Assembly: GCF_022549785.1 (NCBI RefSeq)
Contig: NZ_JAKZGO010000001.1
Span: forward strand, 394,101-458,100
Source of the DNA: Belliella alkalica
GTDB taxonomy: Bacteria; Bacteroidota; Bacteroidia; Cytophagales; Cyclobacteriaceae
Length of the DNA: 64,000 nt
Reading direction: 5' to 3'
Position numbers and translations under genes: made by a program. The notes beneath the pieces were generated by a model, which was not told the origin of the DNA, ran no database searches, and saw only the letters and a program-made list of their open reading frames with translations. Shown one piece after another: positions 8,708 through 18,293 of this stretch (within the stretch, counting starts at the first letter, position 1; each line of letters opens with the position of its first letter).

Positions 8708-9853
8708 ATGAAAAAAATACAAGCTGCAATCGTTGGTACTGGATTTATAGGACCAGCTCATCTGGAAGCATTGAGAAGATTGCCAAACATGGAAGTAGTT
8801 GCTCTTTGTGAGGTCAATATTGATTTGGCAAGAGAAAAAGCAGCCATTCTTGGAATTCCAAATGCATATACTTTTGAAGAAATGCTTCAAAATCCTGAAA
8901 TAGATGTAGTCCATATTTGTACGCCAAATTTTCTTCACTACTCCCAATCTAAAGCTGCATTGTTAGCTGGCAAGCATGTAGTTTGTGAAAAACCACTTGC
9001 AACAAAGATTGAAGAAGCCGAAGAGCTTGTAGCATTGGCTGAAGAAAAAGGTCTAGTGAATGCTGTCCACTTTAATCTTCGCTATTACCCAATGGTGAGA
9101 CAAATGAAAACCATGCGCGAAACTGGTGAATTGGGTGATATTTATAGCATTATGGGTTCATACCTTCAAGATTGGTTGTTTTTACAAACTGATTACAACT
9201 GGAGATTGGAGCCTGATAAATCGGGAGACTCTAGAGCAATAGCTGATATTGGATCACATTTATTGGACTTGACTGAGTATGTGACTGGTTTGAAAATAAC
9301 CGAAGTTATGGCTGATTTCTCTACAGTGCACAAGACAAGGTTGAAGCCCCTGAAACCAATTGAAACTTACTCAGGAAAAATGCTCAGCCCATCTGATTAT
9401 GCTGAGGTTCCAATCAATACCGAAGATCATGCAACAGTTCTTTTGAGATTTGACAATGGAAACAAAGGTTCTGTGACTGTTTCTCAAGTAAATGCAGGTC
9501 GTAAAAACCGTCTGAACATAGAGATCGCTGGAAGCAAATCAAATTTTGAATGGTGTTCAGAAAAACCAAATGAAATGTGGATTGGAAAAAGAGAATCCGC
9601 AAATCAGCATCTGATGAAAGATCCTGCTCTTTTTTCTACAGAAGCAGCAAGATTGATAAGTTTTCCTGGTGGGCACAATGAAGGATTCCCTGATACCTCC
9701 AAACAAATGTTTAAGGAAGTATATGCTGCTGTAAGAGAAGGAAAACAACCATCAGCACCAACTTTCCCAACTTTCAAAGATGGACTTAGAGAACTATTGA
9801 TTTGTGAAAGGATTATTGAAAGCCATAAAAAGCAAGCTTGGGTGAAAATTTAA
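8708..9853 (+). CDS. Gfo/Idh/MocA family NAD(P)-dependent oxidoreductase
   Basis: 381 residues. The N-terminal Rossmann fold begins AIVGTGFIGPAHLEAL (GxGxxG type, residues 7-22), followed by CTPNFLHY and the family signature CEKPLAT near residue 97 whose Lys is catalytic. The C-terminal domain carries HFNLRYYPMVRQMK, ELGDIYSIMGSYLQDWL and ADIGSHLLDL (His of the active site). This family oxidises or isomerises sugars, inositols and related compounds in the cytosol. The next gene is a DUF2911 protein about 100 bp downstream, not obviously related. The ATG at 8708 starts exactly before the Rossmann strand. Family call is firm; the sugar is unknown. Confidence 0.9.
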   Translation: MKKIQAAIVGTGFIGPAHLEALRRLPNMEVVALCEVNIDLAREKAAILGIPNAYTFEEMLQNPEIDVVHICTPNFLHYSQSKAALLAGKHVVCEKPLATKIEEAEELVALAEEKGLVNAVHFNLRYYPMVRQMKTMRETGELGDIYSIMGSYLQDWLFLQTDYNWRLEPDKSGDSRAIADIGSHLLDLTEYVTGLKITEVMADFSTVHKTRLKPLKPIETYSGKMLSPSDYAEVPINTEDHATVLLRFDNGNKGSVTVSQVNAGRKNRLNIEIAGSKSNFEWCSEKPNEMWIGKRESANQHLMKDPALFSTEAARLISFPGGHNEGFPDTSKQMFKEVYAAVREGKQPSAPTFPTFKDGLRELLICERIIESHKKQAWVKI

Positions 9854-9951
9854 GTTCAAATACGAGATGTGAAATTTTATCTTGTTATAATTAATAAAAC
9901 AGACTAAATTTCAACAGTCTAAATAACTTATTTTAAACTCAAATAAATAAT

Positions 9952-10467
9952 ATGAAAAGATCAATCTTTAAAAAATTTGGCTTGCTGACCTTATTGTTTG
10001 CTACAGTTAGTCTTTTTGCAAATGCGCAAGATGAAAAGCCTAGTCCAGCAAAAACAGCCGAAGGTGAAATCAATGGTGCAAAAATCACCATCAACTATAG
10101 CAGCCCTGCTGTGAAAGGTAGAACCATCTGGGGTGATTTGGTACCTTTAGGTCAAGTTTGGAGAGCAGGAGCAAATGACGCTACGACTATTGAATTCAGT
10201 AAGGATGTCAAAATCCAAGGTAAAGATTTGCCTGCAGGAAAATACAGTTTCTTTGTAATTCCAGGAGAAATGGAATCTACTTTCATCTTCAATAAAGTAG
10301 CAAAACAATGGGGTTCTTATTCTTATGACCAAGCAGAAGATGCTTTGCGTGTAAGTGTACCATCAGGCCAAAGTTCTACAATGGAAGAAAGATTGGTGTA
10401 TGAAGTTACTGAAGGTGGATTCGAAATTCGTTGGGAATATGGAAGAGCTGCTGCAAGAGTAGAGTAA
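9952..10467 (+). CDS. DUF2911 family exported protein
   Basis: 171 residues with a signal peptide (1-25, ...ATVSLFANAQ). The rest follows DUF2911 closely: SPAKTAEGEINGAKITINYSSPAVKGRTIWGDLVPLGQVWRAGANDATTIEFS, then AGKYSFFVIPG and a C-terminal EIRWEYGRAAARVE. The family is a beta-sandwich of unknown function, very common in Bacteroidota, with conserved WR.GANDATT and GKYSLF segments. Its transcript ends at the strong hairpin starting 22 bp after the stop. Start ATG at 9952 fits the signal peptide. Confidence 0.88.
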   Translation: MKRSIFKKFGLLTLLFATVSLFANAQDEKPSPAKTAEGEINGAKITINYSSPAVKGRTIWGDLVPLGQVWRAGANDATTIEFSKDVKIQGKDLPAGKYSFFVIPGEMESTFIFNKVAKQWGSYSYDQAEDALRVSVPSGQSSTMEERLVYEVTEGGFEIRWEYGRAAARVE

Positions 10468-10488
10468 ATACATGATCAATTTATATGA

Positions 10489-10536
10489 AATCCGCTTTCT
10501 ATAGATTCTTTGGGGTCAGAAAGCGGATTTTTTTTA
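10489..10536 (+). terminator. Rho-independent terminator after the DUF2911 gene
   Basis: AATCCGCTTTCT (10489-10500) pairs perfectly with AGAAAGCGGATT (10518-10529), followed by eight T. The loop and tail overlap the presumed hrpB promoter, so termination and initiation are packed together. Confidence 0.9.
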
Positions 10537-10542
10537 TCTTTG
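10509..10542 (+). promoter_or_regulatory. Candidate Bacteroidota-type promoter of hrpB
   Basis: TTTG at 10509-10512 and TATCTTTG at 10535-10542 match the Bacteroidota -33 TTTG and -7 TAnnTTTG boxes with a 22-base spacer. Transcription would begin near 10548, about 16 bases before the TTG start codon. Confidence 0.45.
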
Positions 10543-10563
10543 CCCCTCTCAAAATAGAAAGAT

Positions 10564-13044
10564 TTGAACTTTGATCCATTTTCAATAGACCTACCCGTAA
10601 GGGAAATTATTCCACAGGTCATACAAGAACTGAATACCAACAACACATTGATCGTGCAAGCTCCTCCTGGTGCCGGAAAAAGCACACTTTTACCTTTAGC
10701 TTTGCTTGAGCAACCATTTTTGAAAGGAAAGAAAATCTTAATGCTGGAACCAAGAAGGCTTGCTACGAAATCGATAGCCTTGAGAATGTCTGAACTTTTG
10801 GAGGAAAAAGTTGGGCAGACGGTTGGATATAGAATTAGATTTGAAAGTCAAGTTTCTACCAATACTAGGCTCGAAGTATTGACTGAAGGAATTCTTACCA
10901 GAATGCTCCATTCTGACAATGCATTGGAGGATGTTGGATTGGTTATTTTTGATGAGTTTCATGAGAGAAATATTCACGCAGATGTAGCTATGGCTCTTTG
11001 CCGAGAAGCACAGCAACTGCTGAGACCTGACCTTAGAATCATGGTAATGTCTGCGACATTGGATATGCAGCAACTTTCATCGCTTCTTAAAGCGCCTGTC
11101 ATTTCGAGTGATGGAAAAATGTTTCCGGTAGAAATCAAATACGCTGGAGATATCGATCCATGGTTGATGCCTGAAATGGTTGCAAAAAGCGTCATAGATG
11201 CAAGTAAGAATGATAAAGGTGATATCTTGGTATTTTTGCCTGGTCAAGGCGAGATCAAGAAAGCAGAAGCCATTTTAAGAAAGCAATTACCCGAATTTTC
11301 CATCCATCCGCTATATGGTCAACTTTCACCTACTGCACAGTATCAGGCCATTATGCCAAATCGATCTGGCAAAAGGAAGGTAGTCCTTTCGACTTCGATA
11401 GCAGAAACAAGTTTAACTATTGAAGGAATCACAATTGTGATTGACTCAGGATATGGACGAACATCAAAATTTGACCCAAAGTCAGGTTTGAGTAGATTGG
11501 AAACAATTAGGATAGCAAAGGACTCTGCGGATCAGCGAGCTGGTCGAGCAGGACGACTTCAACCCGGTACTTGCTATAGACTTTGGTCGAAAGCTACACA
11601 TGCCAACCTAGCTGAATTTAGAACTCCTGAAATATTGGAAGCTGATTTGGCATTTATGGTATTGGATATGTTGGAATGGGGCATCAAGGACATCAGGGAA
11701 TTGACATGGCTTACACCACCTCCAGTAGGGACTTTGGCTCAGGCTTTTGATATTTTGACTCAGCTAAATGCCGTAGAAAATGGCAAAATCACTCCACATG
11801 GAAAGAAAATTCATGCAATTCCGGCACACCCTAGAATTGCCCACATGCTAGTGATTGCTGAAAATGAAGATAAAATTTCCTTGGCAGCAGATATTGCAGG
11901 ACTTTTGGAAGAAAGAGACCCATTAGCTCCAGACACTGGAGTAGATATCAACCTCCGCATTGATGCATTAAGGAGAGCTAGAAGGGAAAATCTATCAATC
12001 AAAGGATTGAATAAAATAGAAAAAATTGCTTCAAATTATCGCAGGCTTTTCAAAGCAGAGATTGACAATTCGATGGTAGATTCCTTCGAGACAGGCTCGC
12101 TAATCGCTTTAGCCTATCCCGAAAGAATAGCTTATGCGAGGCCAGGCAACAATGCTCAGTTTCAATTGGCAAATGGCAAAATTGCTATGATTGGCCATAA
12201 AGATGATTTGGCAAATGAATCATGGTTAGCAATTAGTCATATTGATGCTCGAGAAGGAATGGGTAAGGTATTCTTAGCTTCCCCTCTTAACCCAAAAGAC
12301 CTTGCCCCATTTGTCAAAGAAAAAAGAAAAGTACTTTGGGATAGTAAAAAAGGAGGATTGGTGGCAAGCTTGGATCTAAGCATTGGAAGTATTGTTCTAA
12401 GGTCCACTCCAATTAGGGACTTATCAGAAAATGATTTGATGGAAGCACTTTCCAATGCCATACATCAAGAAGGACGCAAACTTCTTGATTTTTCGGAAAA
12501 GGTGGTCACTCTTCAAGCCAGAATGCAAAGCCTTAGAAAATGGAGGCCAACTGAAAATTGGCCTAATTGGTCAACTGAAAAGATCATTGAAAACCACAAA
12601 AGTATTTTGGGGCCCTATCTGAGTGAAGTTAGAAAACCTGAAGATTTCAAAAAGCTTGATTTAGCCTCTATCCTATATCATTCCCTAACATTTGACCAGC
12701 AAAATACATTCAACAAATTGGTTCCTTAAAAGATTGAGGTTCCAAGTGGCAGCAATATCAAAATTGAATATTCAGATCATGGCGACAATCCTGTACTTTC
12801 AGTAAGACTTCAGGAAGTATTTGGTTGGATGGAAACTCCTCGCATCAACGATGGAAGTGTGAACCTACGTTTGCATTTATTATCACCTGGATTCAAGCCT
12901 GTTCAGGTTACAGAAGATTTGAAAAGTTTTTGGGAAAACACATATTTTGAAGTTAAAAAAGAGCTAAAAAGGCGATATCCAAAACATTCATGGCCTGATA
13001 AACCGTTGGCGGCGGTGGCTGTCAGAGGAGTAAAAAAAAATTAG
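10564..13044 (+). pseudogene. hrpB: ATP-dependent helicase HrpB, interrupted by an in-frame TAA
   Basis: DEAH-box helicase of the HrpB family. Codons 1-721 (to 12729) hold Walker A APPGAGKST (33-41), DEAH-type box DEFHE, SATLD and QRAGRAGR. A TAA at 12727-12729 then stops translation, but the same frame stays open to 13044 and continues with the HrpB C-terminal domain: KIEVPSGSNIKIEY, PVLSVRLQEVFG, LLSPGFKPVQVTEDLKSFW, RRYPKHSWP. Reading through the stop gives about 826 codons, normal for the family. One base change (such as GAA to TAA) explains it; a sequencing error or readthrough is possible. The start is TTG at 10564: a TAG lies just upstream at 10555 and no ATG precedes Walker A. If the stop is real, a truncated protein with all helicase motifs may still be made. 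Confidence 0.88.
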
Positions 13045-13078
13045 AAAATTTGCAGATGCTATATTCGAATTAGGTAAC

Positions 13079-13696
13079 TCACAAATTCTCTAGATGTGCC
13101 AACAAATTCAAAAAACTTGCAAGGGTAAATGGAGTGACCATCATTTCTTCGAGTTTGTCAAGATATGCTTTCTTAGTGAGTTCGTATTCTTTTGAATTAT
13201 ACAATTTGCATATAGTAATTGCGCGTGCAGATCTATAGGTGAAATTCTGAGTAATAAGCTCTTGATCCGGATTATTATTGAATAAAAACTCCAAATTTTT
13301 GGGATTGGAATAGTAATCCAGCCATTTGAATCCATCTTCAATGAAGAAAGTTTCAATTTTTCCAAAAATTTTGTTCAAATCTAAATTGTCTTGTAAAAAA
13401 TATCTCCTTGGAAATTCCCTATTGATTTGATCAATTGGTACAACATGGGTAATACTCCTATCTTTGAAATCTCCCAAAGATGGAAGAAATCCATTAATGA
13501 TATTTTCTACTCTATCCAATCTCACACCTAATTGATATTCAATGTAGTTAGCATCGGGATTTTGGATATGATGAAAAAAAACAACTTGCTTTCCTTCGGG
13601 TATTGATTTGGTAAAATAGAACTGTATGGGATCAAAAACAAACCCAAAATCCACAAAAAAATCTTGATGAAGTGATATGATTTTTTCTATTCCCAT
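13079..13696 (-). CDS. Hypothetical soluble protein
   Basis: 205 residues with no signal peptide or membrane span. I do not recognise the family. The N-terminal part (FFVDFGFVFDPIQFYF..., IEYQLGVRLDRVENIINGFL) has the look of a mixed alpha/beta domain often seen in DUF4304-like and immunity-type proteins, but the match is too weak to assign. The C-terminal third is helical and rich in Tyr, Lys and Glu. It follows the HEAT-like gene on the minus strand with a 35-bp gap, so the pair is probably cotranscribed. It ends 34 bp from the hrpB end, convergent with it. ATG at 13696 is the first good start. Confidence 0.65.
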   Translation of the reverse strand: MGIEKIISLHQDFFVDFGFVFDPIQFYFTKSIPEGKQVVFFHHIQNPDANYIEYQLGVRLDRVENIINGFLPSLGDFKDRSITHVVPIDQINREFPRRYFLQDNLDLNKIFGKIETFFIEDGFKWLDYYSNPKNLEFLFNNNPDQELITQNFTYRSARAITICKLYNSKEYELTKKAYLDKLEEMMVTPFTLASFLNLLAHLENL

Positions 13697-13731
13697 AATT
13701 TATTTAAACTCTCATAAGTTTGAAAGGTTGG

Positions 13732-14274
13732 TCAATCTTCAAGAAAAAGATCTTTGATTTCCTGAAGTATTGTTTCCACTTCATCTTTTTTGATCAAGAA
13801 ATCATCACTATCATGGGACACATTATTTTCATAATGCTTCCAATGTTTTTCAGCTTTTTTGAGAACTCGCGGGGTTAGTTCAAACTCAACATAATCCAAA
13901 TAATATTTTGCTAAATTTGAAGATTTAAAATTTCCAAACAAGTAAATTCTAAATAAATCAACAAATTTATTACTTAAATCAAATCCCTCAAGCGCTTGAA
14001 CAAATTGTCCATTTTTGTTTTTATTGTTATTGTCATGAATTGCTTCTAGGATTGGATCGAGTGCTTTTTGATTGTTTTCAATCTTACTTAATGCTCTGGC
14101 AGCTAAATATGCATTGTCTAGATCCTCCCCTTTTATGATTTCAATCAATAGATCTACAACTTCTTCAGTACCAATCTCTGCCAGCTTATCTGCATAATCA
14201 AAAGCCTCGCTTTCAGATTTATCGCACATTTTCTCTAGTAGATATGGTATTTTATTATCCATGCTTTTATACAT
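13732..14274 (-). CDS. HEAT-repeat-like protein
   Basis: 180 residues, acidic and all-helical. Residues about 15-85 read as two HEAT/Armadillo-type helix pairs (ESEAFDYADKLAEIGTEEVVDLLIEIIKG and LDNAYLAARALSKIENNQKALDPILEAIHD), the usual scaffold for protein-protein contacts. The C-terminal half continues helical (KFVDLFRIYLFG, EVETILQEIKDLFLED). Start may be ATG 14274 or the ATG four codons later at 14262. It is first of two minus-strand genes and divergent from the VLRF1 gene, 50 bp away. No specific function is known. Confidence 0.68.
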   Translation of the reverse strand: MYKSMDNKIPYLLEKMCDKSESEAFDYADKLAEIGTEEVVDLLIEIIKGEDLDNAYLAARALSKIENNQKALDPILEAIHDNNNKNKNGQFVQALEGFDLSNKFVDLFRIYLFGNFKSSNLAKYYLDYVEFELTPRVLKKAEKHWKHYENNVSHDSDDFLIKKDEVETILQEIKDLFLED

Positions 14275-14324
14275 TAGTGTTTTGGCAAATATAAGACCTT
14301 TATCAGGTCTTTATTAAAATATTT

Positions 14325-15044
14325 ATGATGAAAGTAGAAGGATTCGATAATAGTTTGATTTTCAGTTTTATTGAATTTATGAAATCTAAGGGTGCTACCC
14401 TCGAATATAATAATAAAAAACATCAACTTGATTTTTTAATAGAAAAAGAAGTTATCATTATAATTCGACTTCCTCTAGATTTCGAATTAGATTTTGAAAA
14501 ATTAAAGCCAAAAGAAGCAGATTTCAAAAACTATGTATTAGTAATGATTCGCTCAGGAATTGCCTCTGTAGGCTTTTTTGAAAATTTCGAATGTCATCAA
14601 CATAAAGTTTTCCGTGCCTACATGACTCGAAAGAAACAAGGAAAAAGCCAAATCAAACATCTGAAAACCAAAGGAAAATCTAGGGCAGGTTCAAGGATCA
14701 GGTTACAAGAAACCCTGGAGTTCTTTGACCAAATAAACGAGCGGTTACAAGAACATTTTGATGAATTTAGAATCGATAAAATCGGTATAAGCTGTTCAGA
14801 AACCTTGATTCCCTATTTTTATGGAGGAAAAATCAAAACTCCATTTGATAAACAAGATCCCAGAATCTTCAAAATCCCAAAGCATATTCAGAATCCAACA
14901 TTTGAGGAATTGATTGCAACAAACAAATTCCTCTTGCAATCCGAGATCAGAATTTCAGAAAGTGGAGCATTAATTTATCAGGATTTTATAAAGGAGATAA
15001 AACTGAAAAACTCTTCACTAGAAGAGAACAATGATGATTGGTAA
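14325..15044 (+). CDS. VLRF1-type (Vms1-like) release factor, bacterial bVLRF1 family
   Basis: 239 residues, cytosolic. Residues 70-145 read like the catalytic domain of eukaryotic Vms1/ANKZF1: a strand region YVLVMIRSGIASVGFFEN, KVFRAYMTRKKQGKSQ, then KGKSRAGSRIRLQETLEFFDQINERL. In Vms1/ANKZF1 the matching loop is a GxxQ motif whose Gln is needed to cut peptidyl-tRNA on stalled 60S subunits; here it is G106-K-S-Q109. The following basic AGSR segment is also kept. From residue 150, DKIGISCSETLIPYFYG is a Rossmann-like helix/strand pair seen in release-factor-1 folds. A Bacteroidota family called bVLRF1 is described for such proteins. Ribosome rescue is inferred, not shown. ATG 14325 is followed at once by a second Met. 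Confidence 0.8.
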   Translation: MMKVEGFDNSLIFSFIEFMKSKGATLEYNNKKHQLDFLIEKEVIIIIRLPLDFELDFEKLKPKEADFKNYVLVMIRSGIASVGFFENFECHQHKVFRAYMTRKKQGKSQIKHLKTKGKSRAGSRIRLQETLEFFDQINERLQEHFDEFRIDKIGISCSETLIPYFYGGKIKTPFDKQDPRIFKIPKHIQNPTFEELIATNKFLLQSEIRISESGALIYQDFIKEIKLKNSSLEENNDDW

Positions 15045-15131
15045 GGAATATGGAATAGTTATTGATCATTTGAAATTTTCTTTAAAGGAAAAACTAAACC
15101 CAAAGATTTACAATCACTTATAAATTAGAAT

Positions 15132-15740
15132 ATGATTCAAAAATTCACAGCTTTTCTCCTTTTATCTTTCTTTCTATTTTGCAGTAATGGGTCCTTTGCT
15201 CAGCGCTATGGGACAGCTGCTGGGTTGAGACTAGGTTCTAACGATTTTAGCAGGACAGTAGGAATCACTGCTCAGCAAAGAATCTTAAAACATGTTACCT
15301 TGGAAGGCATCATTCAATCTGACTTTAGTAGAAATACTACTATGCACCTTTTAATTGAAAAGCATAAACCTATAATTTCCAAAAGATTCAACTACTATTA
15401 TGGATTGGGGTATTCTTTAGGCTGGGAAGAAAGCAATGTCAAAAATCCAGCAACAATGGAAATTGTTACTACTTATGGCAATAATACCAATGGGATTGAT
15501 CTGATAGCGGGAATTGAGATGACTGTGTTAAACACCACGATTTCCCTAGATTACAAGCCAAATTTCAACATGTCTGGTAGAGAGGAATTTTACAGAGGCC
15601 AAGTTGGGATTTCGGCAAGAACGGTGATCGTAAAAAGTAAGGTACAAGACAAAAAGAGAAGAAAAAAAGCCCGTGCAAAGAGAAAAAAGAATAGAACACC
15701 AGTTTTTGAAGGATTGAGAGAGAAATTTAAAAGGAACTGA
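15132..15740 (+). CDS. Putative outer-membrane beta-barrel protein with basic tail
   Basis: 202 residues with a signal peptide (1-24, ...FCSNGSFA). The mature part has alternating amphipathic strands (GTAAGLRLGSND, HVTLEGIIQSDF, FNYYYGLGYSLGWEE, GIDLIAGIEMTVLNTTISLDYKPNF, GQVGISARTVIV), like a small eight-stranded barrel. After the last strand comes an unusual tail, residues 169-202, with a dense Lys/Arg run (KKRRKKARAKRKKNR). A barrel usually ends in Phe or Tyr at the membrane; here the tail would hang in the periplasm and could bind peptidoglycan, nucleic acid or LPS. No family name is certain. The gene is 87 bp downstream of the VLRF1 gene on the same strand. Confidence 0.65.
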   Translation: MIQKFTAFLLLSFFLFCSNGSFAQRYGTAAGLRLGSNDFSRTVGITAQQRILKHVTLEGIIQSDFSRNTTMHLLIEKHKPIISKRFNYYYGLGYSLGWEESNVKNPATMEIVTTYGNNTNGIDLIAGIEMTVLNTTISLDYKPNFNMSGREEFYRGQVGISARTVIVKSKVQDKKRRKKARAKRKKNRTPVFEGLREKFKRN

Positions 15741-16176
15741 AGCCCCTAAAAATTATCCAAGATTACTTCAGGACAAATATATAAAAACTCGATTTTTAAC
15801 AATAATTGCGAACTGTCGACAGCTATCAATCAAAAGAAATAGATTGCTACATTTTCGGCCGTAGCCAAAGGCATAGAAATGGAAACTCATAAAGTCCATT
15901 CATATAAATATTTTCAGAATAATGTTTTAAATTTTTTATCTTTATTTTAGATTAAGTTGTTCTCTTTATACTAGAAAAGAATTTATTGGATGCAGCAATT
16001 ATCTCTAAAAATTTTTAAGAGTTTTAAAATATTGATTAAATAAGAATGCCTTATTCAAAATATACCAAATGTTGAAAGTAAAAATATAAACAGTTTTATA
16101 AAAGACTCAATTTATCGAATGATTAGTTGTATTTGCCTAAATTCAAAAACCACCCAATTAAAACTAAAATCCTAAT
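15741..16176. other. Intergenic, no gene seen
   Basis: A+T-rich with stop codons in every frame. A short near-palindrome at about 15812-15822 (CTGTCGACAG type) and a ggccgtagcc word near 15859 are present, but they are too short for a call. The S15 hydrolase promoter should be in the last 60 bp. Confidence 0.4.
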
Positions 16177-18051
16177 ATGAAAAAATTTTATTTCTTACCT
16201 CTCTTGTTCTTACTTTTTGGGCAAGTTATTGCTCAAGAAAAATCTGTATTGCAACAACTCGATGAGATTGCAATCATTGACCAAAAAGTGATGATGCCTA
16301 TGCGCGACGGAGTTCGGTTGGCGACTGATATTTATCGTCCAAAAGGAGATACACCTGTCCCAATTATTTTTTCTAGAACTCCATACAACTTCAATTCATA
16401 CAGAGATGGAGAATTGACTACGAGAACTTTACAAAGTGCATTGGATGCCGTACAAAAAGGTTATGCTTATGTTGTTCAGAATGAAAGAGGAAGATTCTTT
16501 TCAGAAGGGGAATGGGATATTCTAGGTACACCATTGACAGATGGATATGATGCATTCGACTGGATGGCAGCACAAGAATGGAGCAATGGGAAAATCGGTA
16601 CAATCGGCTGTTCATCTACTGCGGAATGGCAGATGGCTGTAGCTGCTATGAACCACCCAGCACATGCAGCATTGGTTCCTCAGGGATTTGGTGCTGGAGT
16701 TGGTAGAATCGGTGATTACTTCGAACAGGGGAACTGGTACCGTGGTGGTGCTGGTCAAATGCTATTTACTACCTGGCTTTATAGCACTCAACATGATCCA
16801 ATGGCGCCAAGATTGCCAGAAGGAATCGAACAGGAGGATTTATTGAGATTACAAAGGTTCTATGACATGGCACCAAGATATCCAAGAGTTGATTGGAAAG
16901 AAGGATTAAATCATTTACCAATACAGGATATCATCAAAAATGTAAATGGTCCAAAAGGAATCTATGAAGAAATGATCACCCGAAAGCCAAATGATCCAAA
17001 ATGGTTTGAAGGAGGGCTCTTTCATGATGATATGGAATTCGAAAAACCAAGTTTCTGGTTTGTGTCATGGTATGATGTAGCTACTAGTCCAAACTTGGCT
17101 TTGTACAATCATGTGAGAGATAACGCAAAAGATCCGAAAATCAGGGAAAACCAATATTTGGTGATAGCTCCTACCCTACACTGCGCATATACACGAGCTA
17201 CTGACAATACGATTGTTGGGGAAAGATCTGTCGGGGACGCAAGATTAAATTATAATGAACTGACTTATGCTTGGTTTGACTTCTGGCTAAAGGGTGAAAA
17301 AAACCAGATCAAAGAAGAAATGCCGAAAGTGCAATATTTCACAATGGGTTCCAACAAATGGCAATCTTCAGATACTTGGCCACCAAAAGAAGCAGAAATG
17401 ACAACATTCTATTTGGATAGTAAGGGCAAGGCAAATTCCAGATTGGGAGACGGTTCATTGACTAAGAAAAAGCCAAGCAAAGACAATCCTGACTCTTTCA
17501 AATATGACCCAATGAATCCAGTGAATTCTTATGGAGGAAATGTATGCTGTACAGGAAATGCTATACAAGGAGGCTCTTGGGATCAACAAGAAATGGAATT
17601 GAGAGAAGACATTCTGGTTTACACTTCAGAAGTCCTTGAAGAAGGAGTTGAAATTAGTGGATTTATAGAATCAAAATTGTTCCTTTCTACTGATGTAAAA
17701 GACACTGACCTTACGATCAAACTGATTGATGTTTATCCTGATGGAAGTGCCTACAACCTCGATGAAACAATCCAGAGAGTTAGGTATAGAGAAGGATACG
17801 AAAAAGAGGTTTTCATGGAAAAGGGAAAAGTCTATGAAGTAAATATGACCCCTATGTCCACTTCTAACTATTTTGAAAAAGGACATAAAATCAGAATAGA
17901 AGTATCATCTTCTAACTTCCCTAGATTTGACAGAAACATGAATACTGGAGGAAATACTTATGATGAGACAGAGGGAATAGTTGCCACCAACAACATCCAT
18001 CATTCAAGCAAATACCCTAGCAGCATCACATTACCGATCGTAAAGAAATAG
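16177..18051 (+). CDS. CocE/NonD family (peptidase S15) exported hydrolase
   Basis: 624 residues with a signal peptide (1-19, ...FGQVIA). The family core is clear: [70 protein letters not shown]. The nucleophile is expected at S146 in GCSSTA. Then GPKGIYEEM..., the [14 protein letters not shown] segment with the likely active-site His, and a C-terminal jelly-roll (from about 400) with [28 protein letters not shown] and [20 protein letters not shown]. Members hydrolyse esters, alpha-amino-acid esters or acyl-peptide bonds. Length is normal. No neighbouring gene gives a substrate. Confidence 0.9.
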   Translation: MKKFYFLPLLFLLFGQVIAQEKSVLQQLDEIAIIDQKVMMPMRDGVRLATDIYRPKGDTPVPIIFSRTPYNFNSYRDGELTTRTLQSALDAVQKGYAYVVQNERGRFFSEGEWDILGTPLTDGYDAFDWMAAQEWSNGKIGTIGCSSTAEWQMAVAAMNHPAHAALVPQGFGAGVGRIGDYFEQGNWYRGGAGQMLFTTWLYSTQHDPMAPRLPEGIEQEDLLRLQRFYDMAPRYPRVDWKEGLNHLPIQDIIKNVNGPKGIYEEMITRKPNDPKWFEGGLFHDDMEFEKPSFWFVSWYDVATSPNLALYNHVRDNAKDPKIRENQYLVIAPTLHCAYTRATDNTIVGERSVGDARLNYNELTYAWFDFWLKGEKNQIKEEMPKVQYFTMGSNKWQSSDTWPPKEAEMTTFYLDSKGKANSRLGDGSLTKKKPSKDNPDSFKYDPMNPVNSYGGNVCCTGNAIQGGSWDQQEMELREDILVYTSEVLEEGVEISGFIESKLFLSTDVKDTDLTIKLIDVYPDGSAYNLDETIQRVRYREGYEKEVFMEKGKVYEVNMTPMSTSNYFEKGHKIRIEVSSSNFPRFDRNMNTGGNTYDETEGIVATNNIHHSSKYPSSITLPIVKK

Positions 18052-18065
18052 CACGATTCAAAAAA

Positions 18066-18230
18066 GGGGCGTTAGCCCTATTATCTTCGTAGAAAATTTC
18101 ATAACACCCCCCCTACTAGGGGCGTAGCCCTGAATTCTCACATTTATCTGCAGGAATTTAGAAAACAGGGCTACGCTCCTTAATTTTTGATTTCTAATAC
18201 CTAATTCTACGAAGAACTAAGGGTTCTTCC
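18066..18230. repeat. REP-like nested palindrome element
   Basis: CTTCGTAGAA (18085-18094) pairs with TTCTACGAAG (18205-18214), and GGGGCGTAGCCCTG (18119-18132) pairs with CAGGGCTACGCTCC (18166-18179) with one mismatch. The core GGGC-GTA-GCCC is also a self-hairpin, and a third related word GGGGCGTTAGCCCT lies at 18066-18079. It is far richer in G+C than its surroundings. A non-autonomous mobile or REP-like sequence is inferred. Confidence 0.6.
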
Positions 18231-18243
18231 ACTGAAATTCAAA

Positions 18244-18280
18244 CAAAAGGAGCTTTTTATTTACAAAAAAGCTCCTTTTG
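18244..18280. terminator. Hairpin terminator before the next gene
   Basis: CAAAAGGAGCTTTTT and AAAAAAGCTCCTTTTG flank a short A/T loop; the stem is about 14 bp. It likely ends the S15 hydrolase transcript; its right arm lies immediately before a TATATTTG box (18283-18290). Confidence 0.7.
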
Positions 18281-18293
18281 TTTATATTTGAGT

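Noticed and set aside
13079-13696. DUF4304 assignment
   Set aside because: Similarity is only in general strand pattern and was not strong enough to state.
18058-18280. CRISPR-like short repeats
   Set aside because: Copies are inverted, not direct, and have no regular spacers; no cas gene is present.
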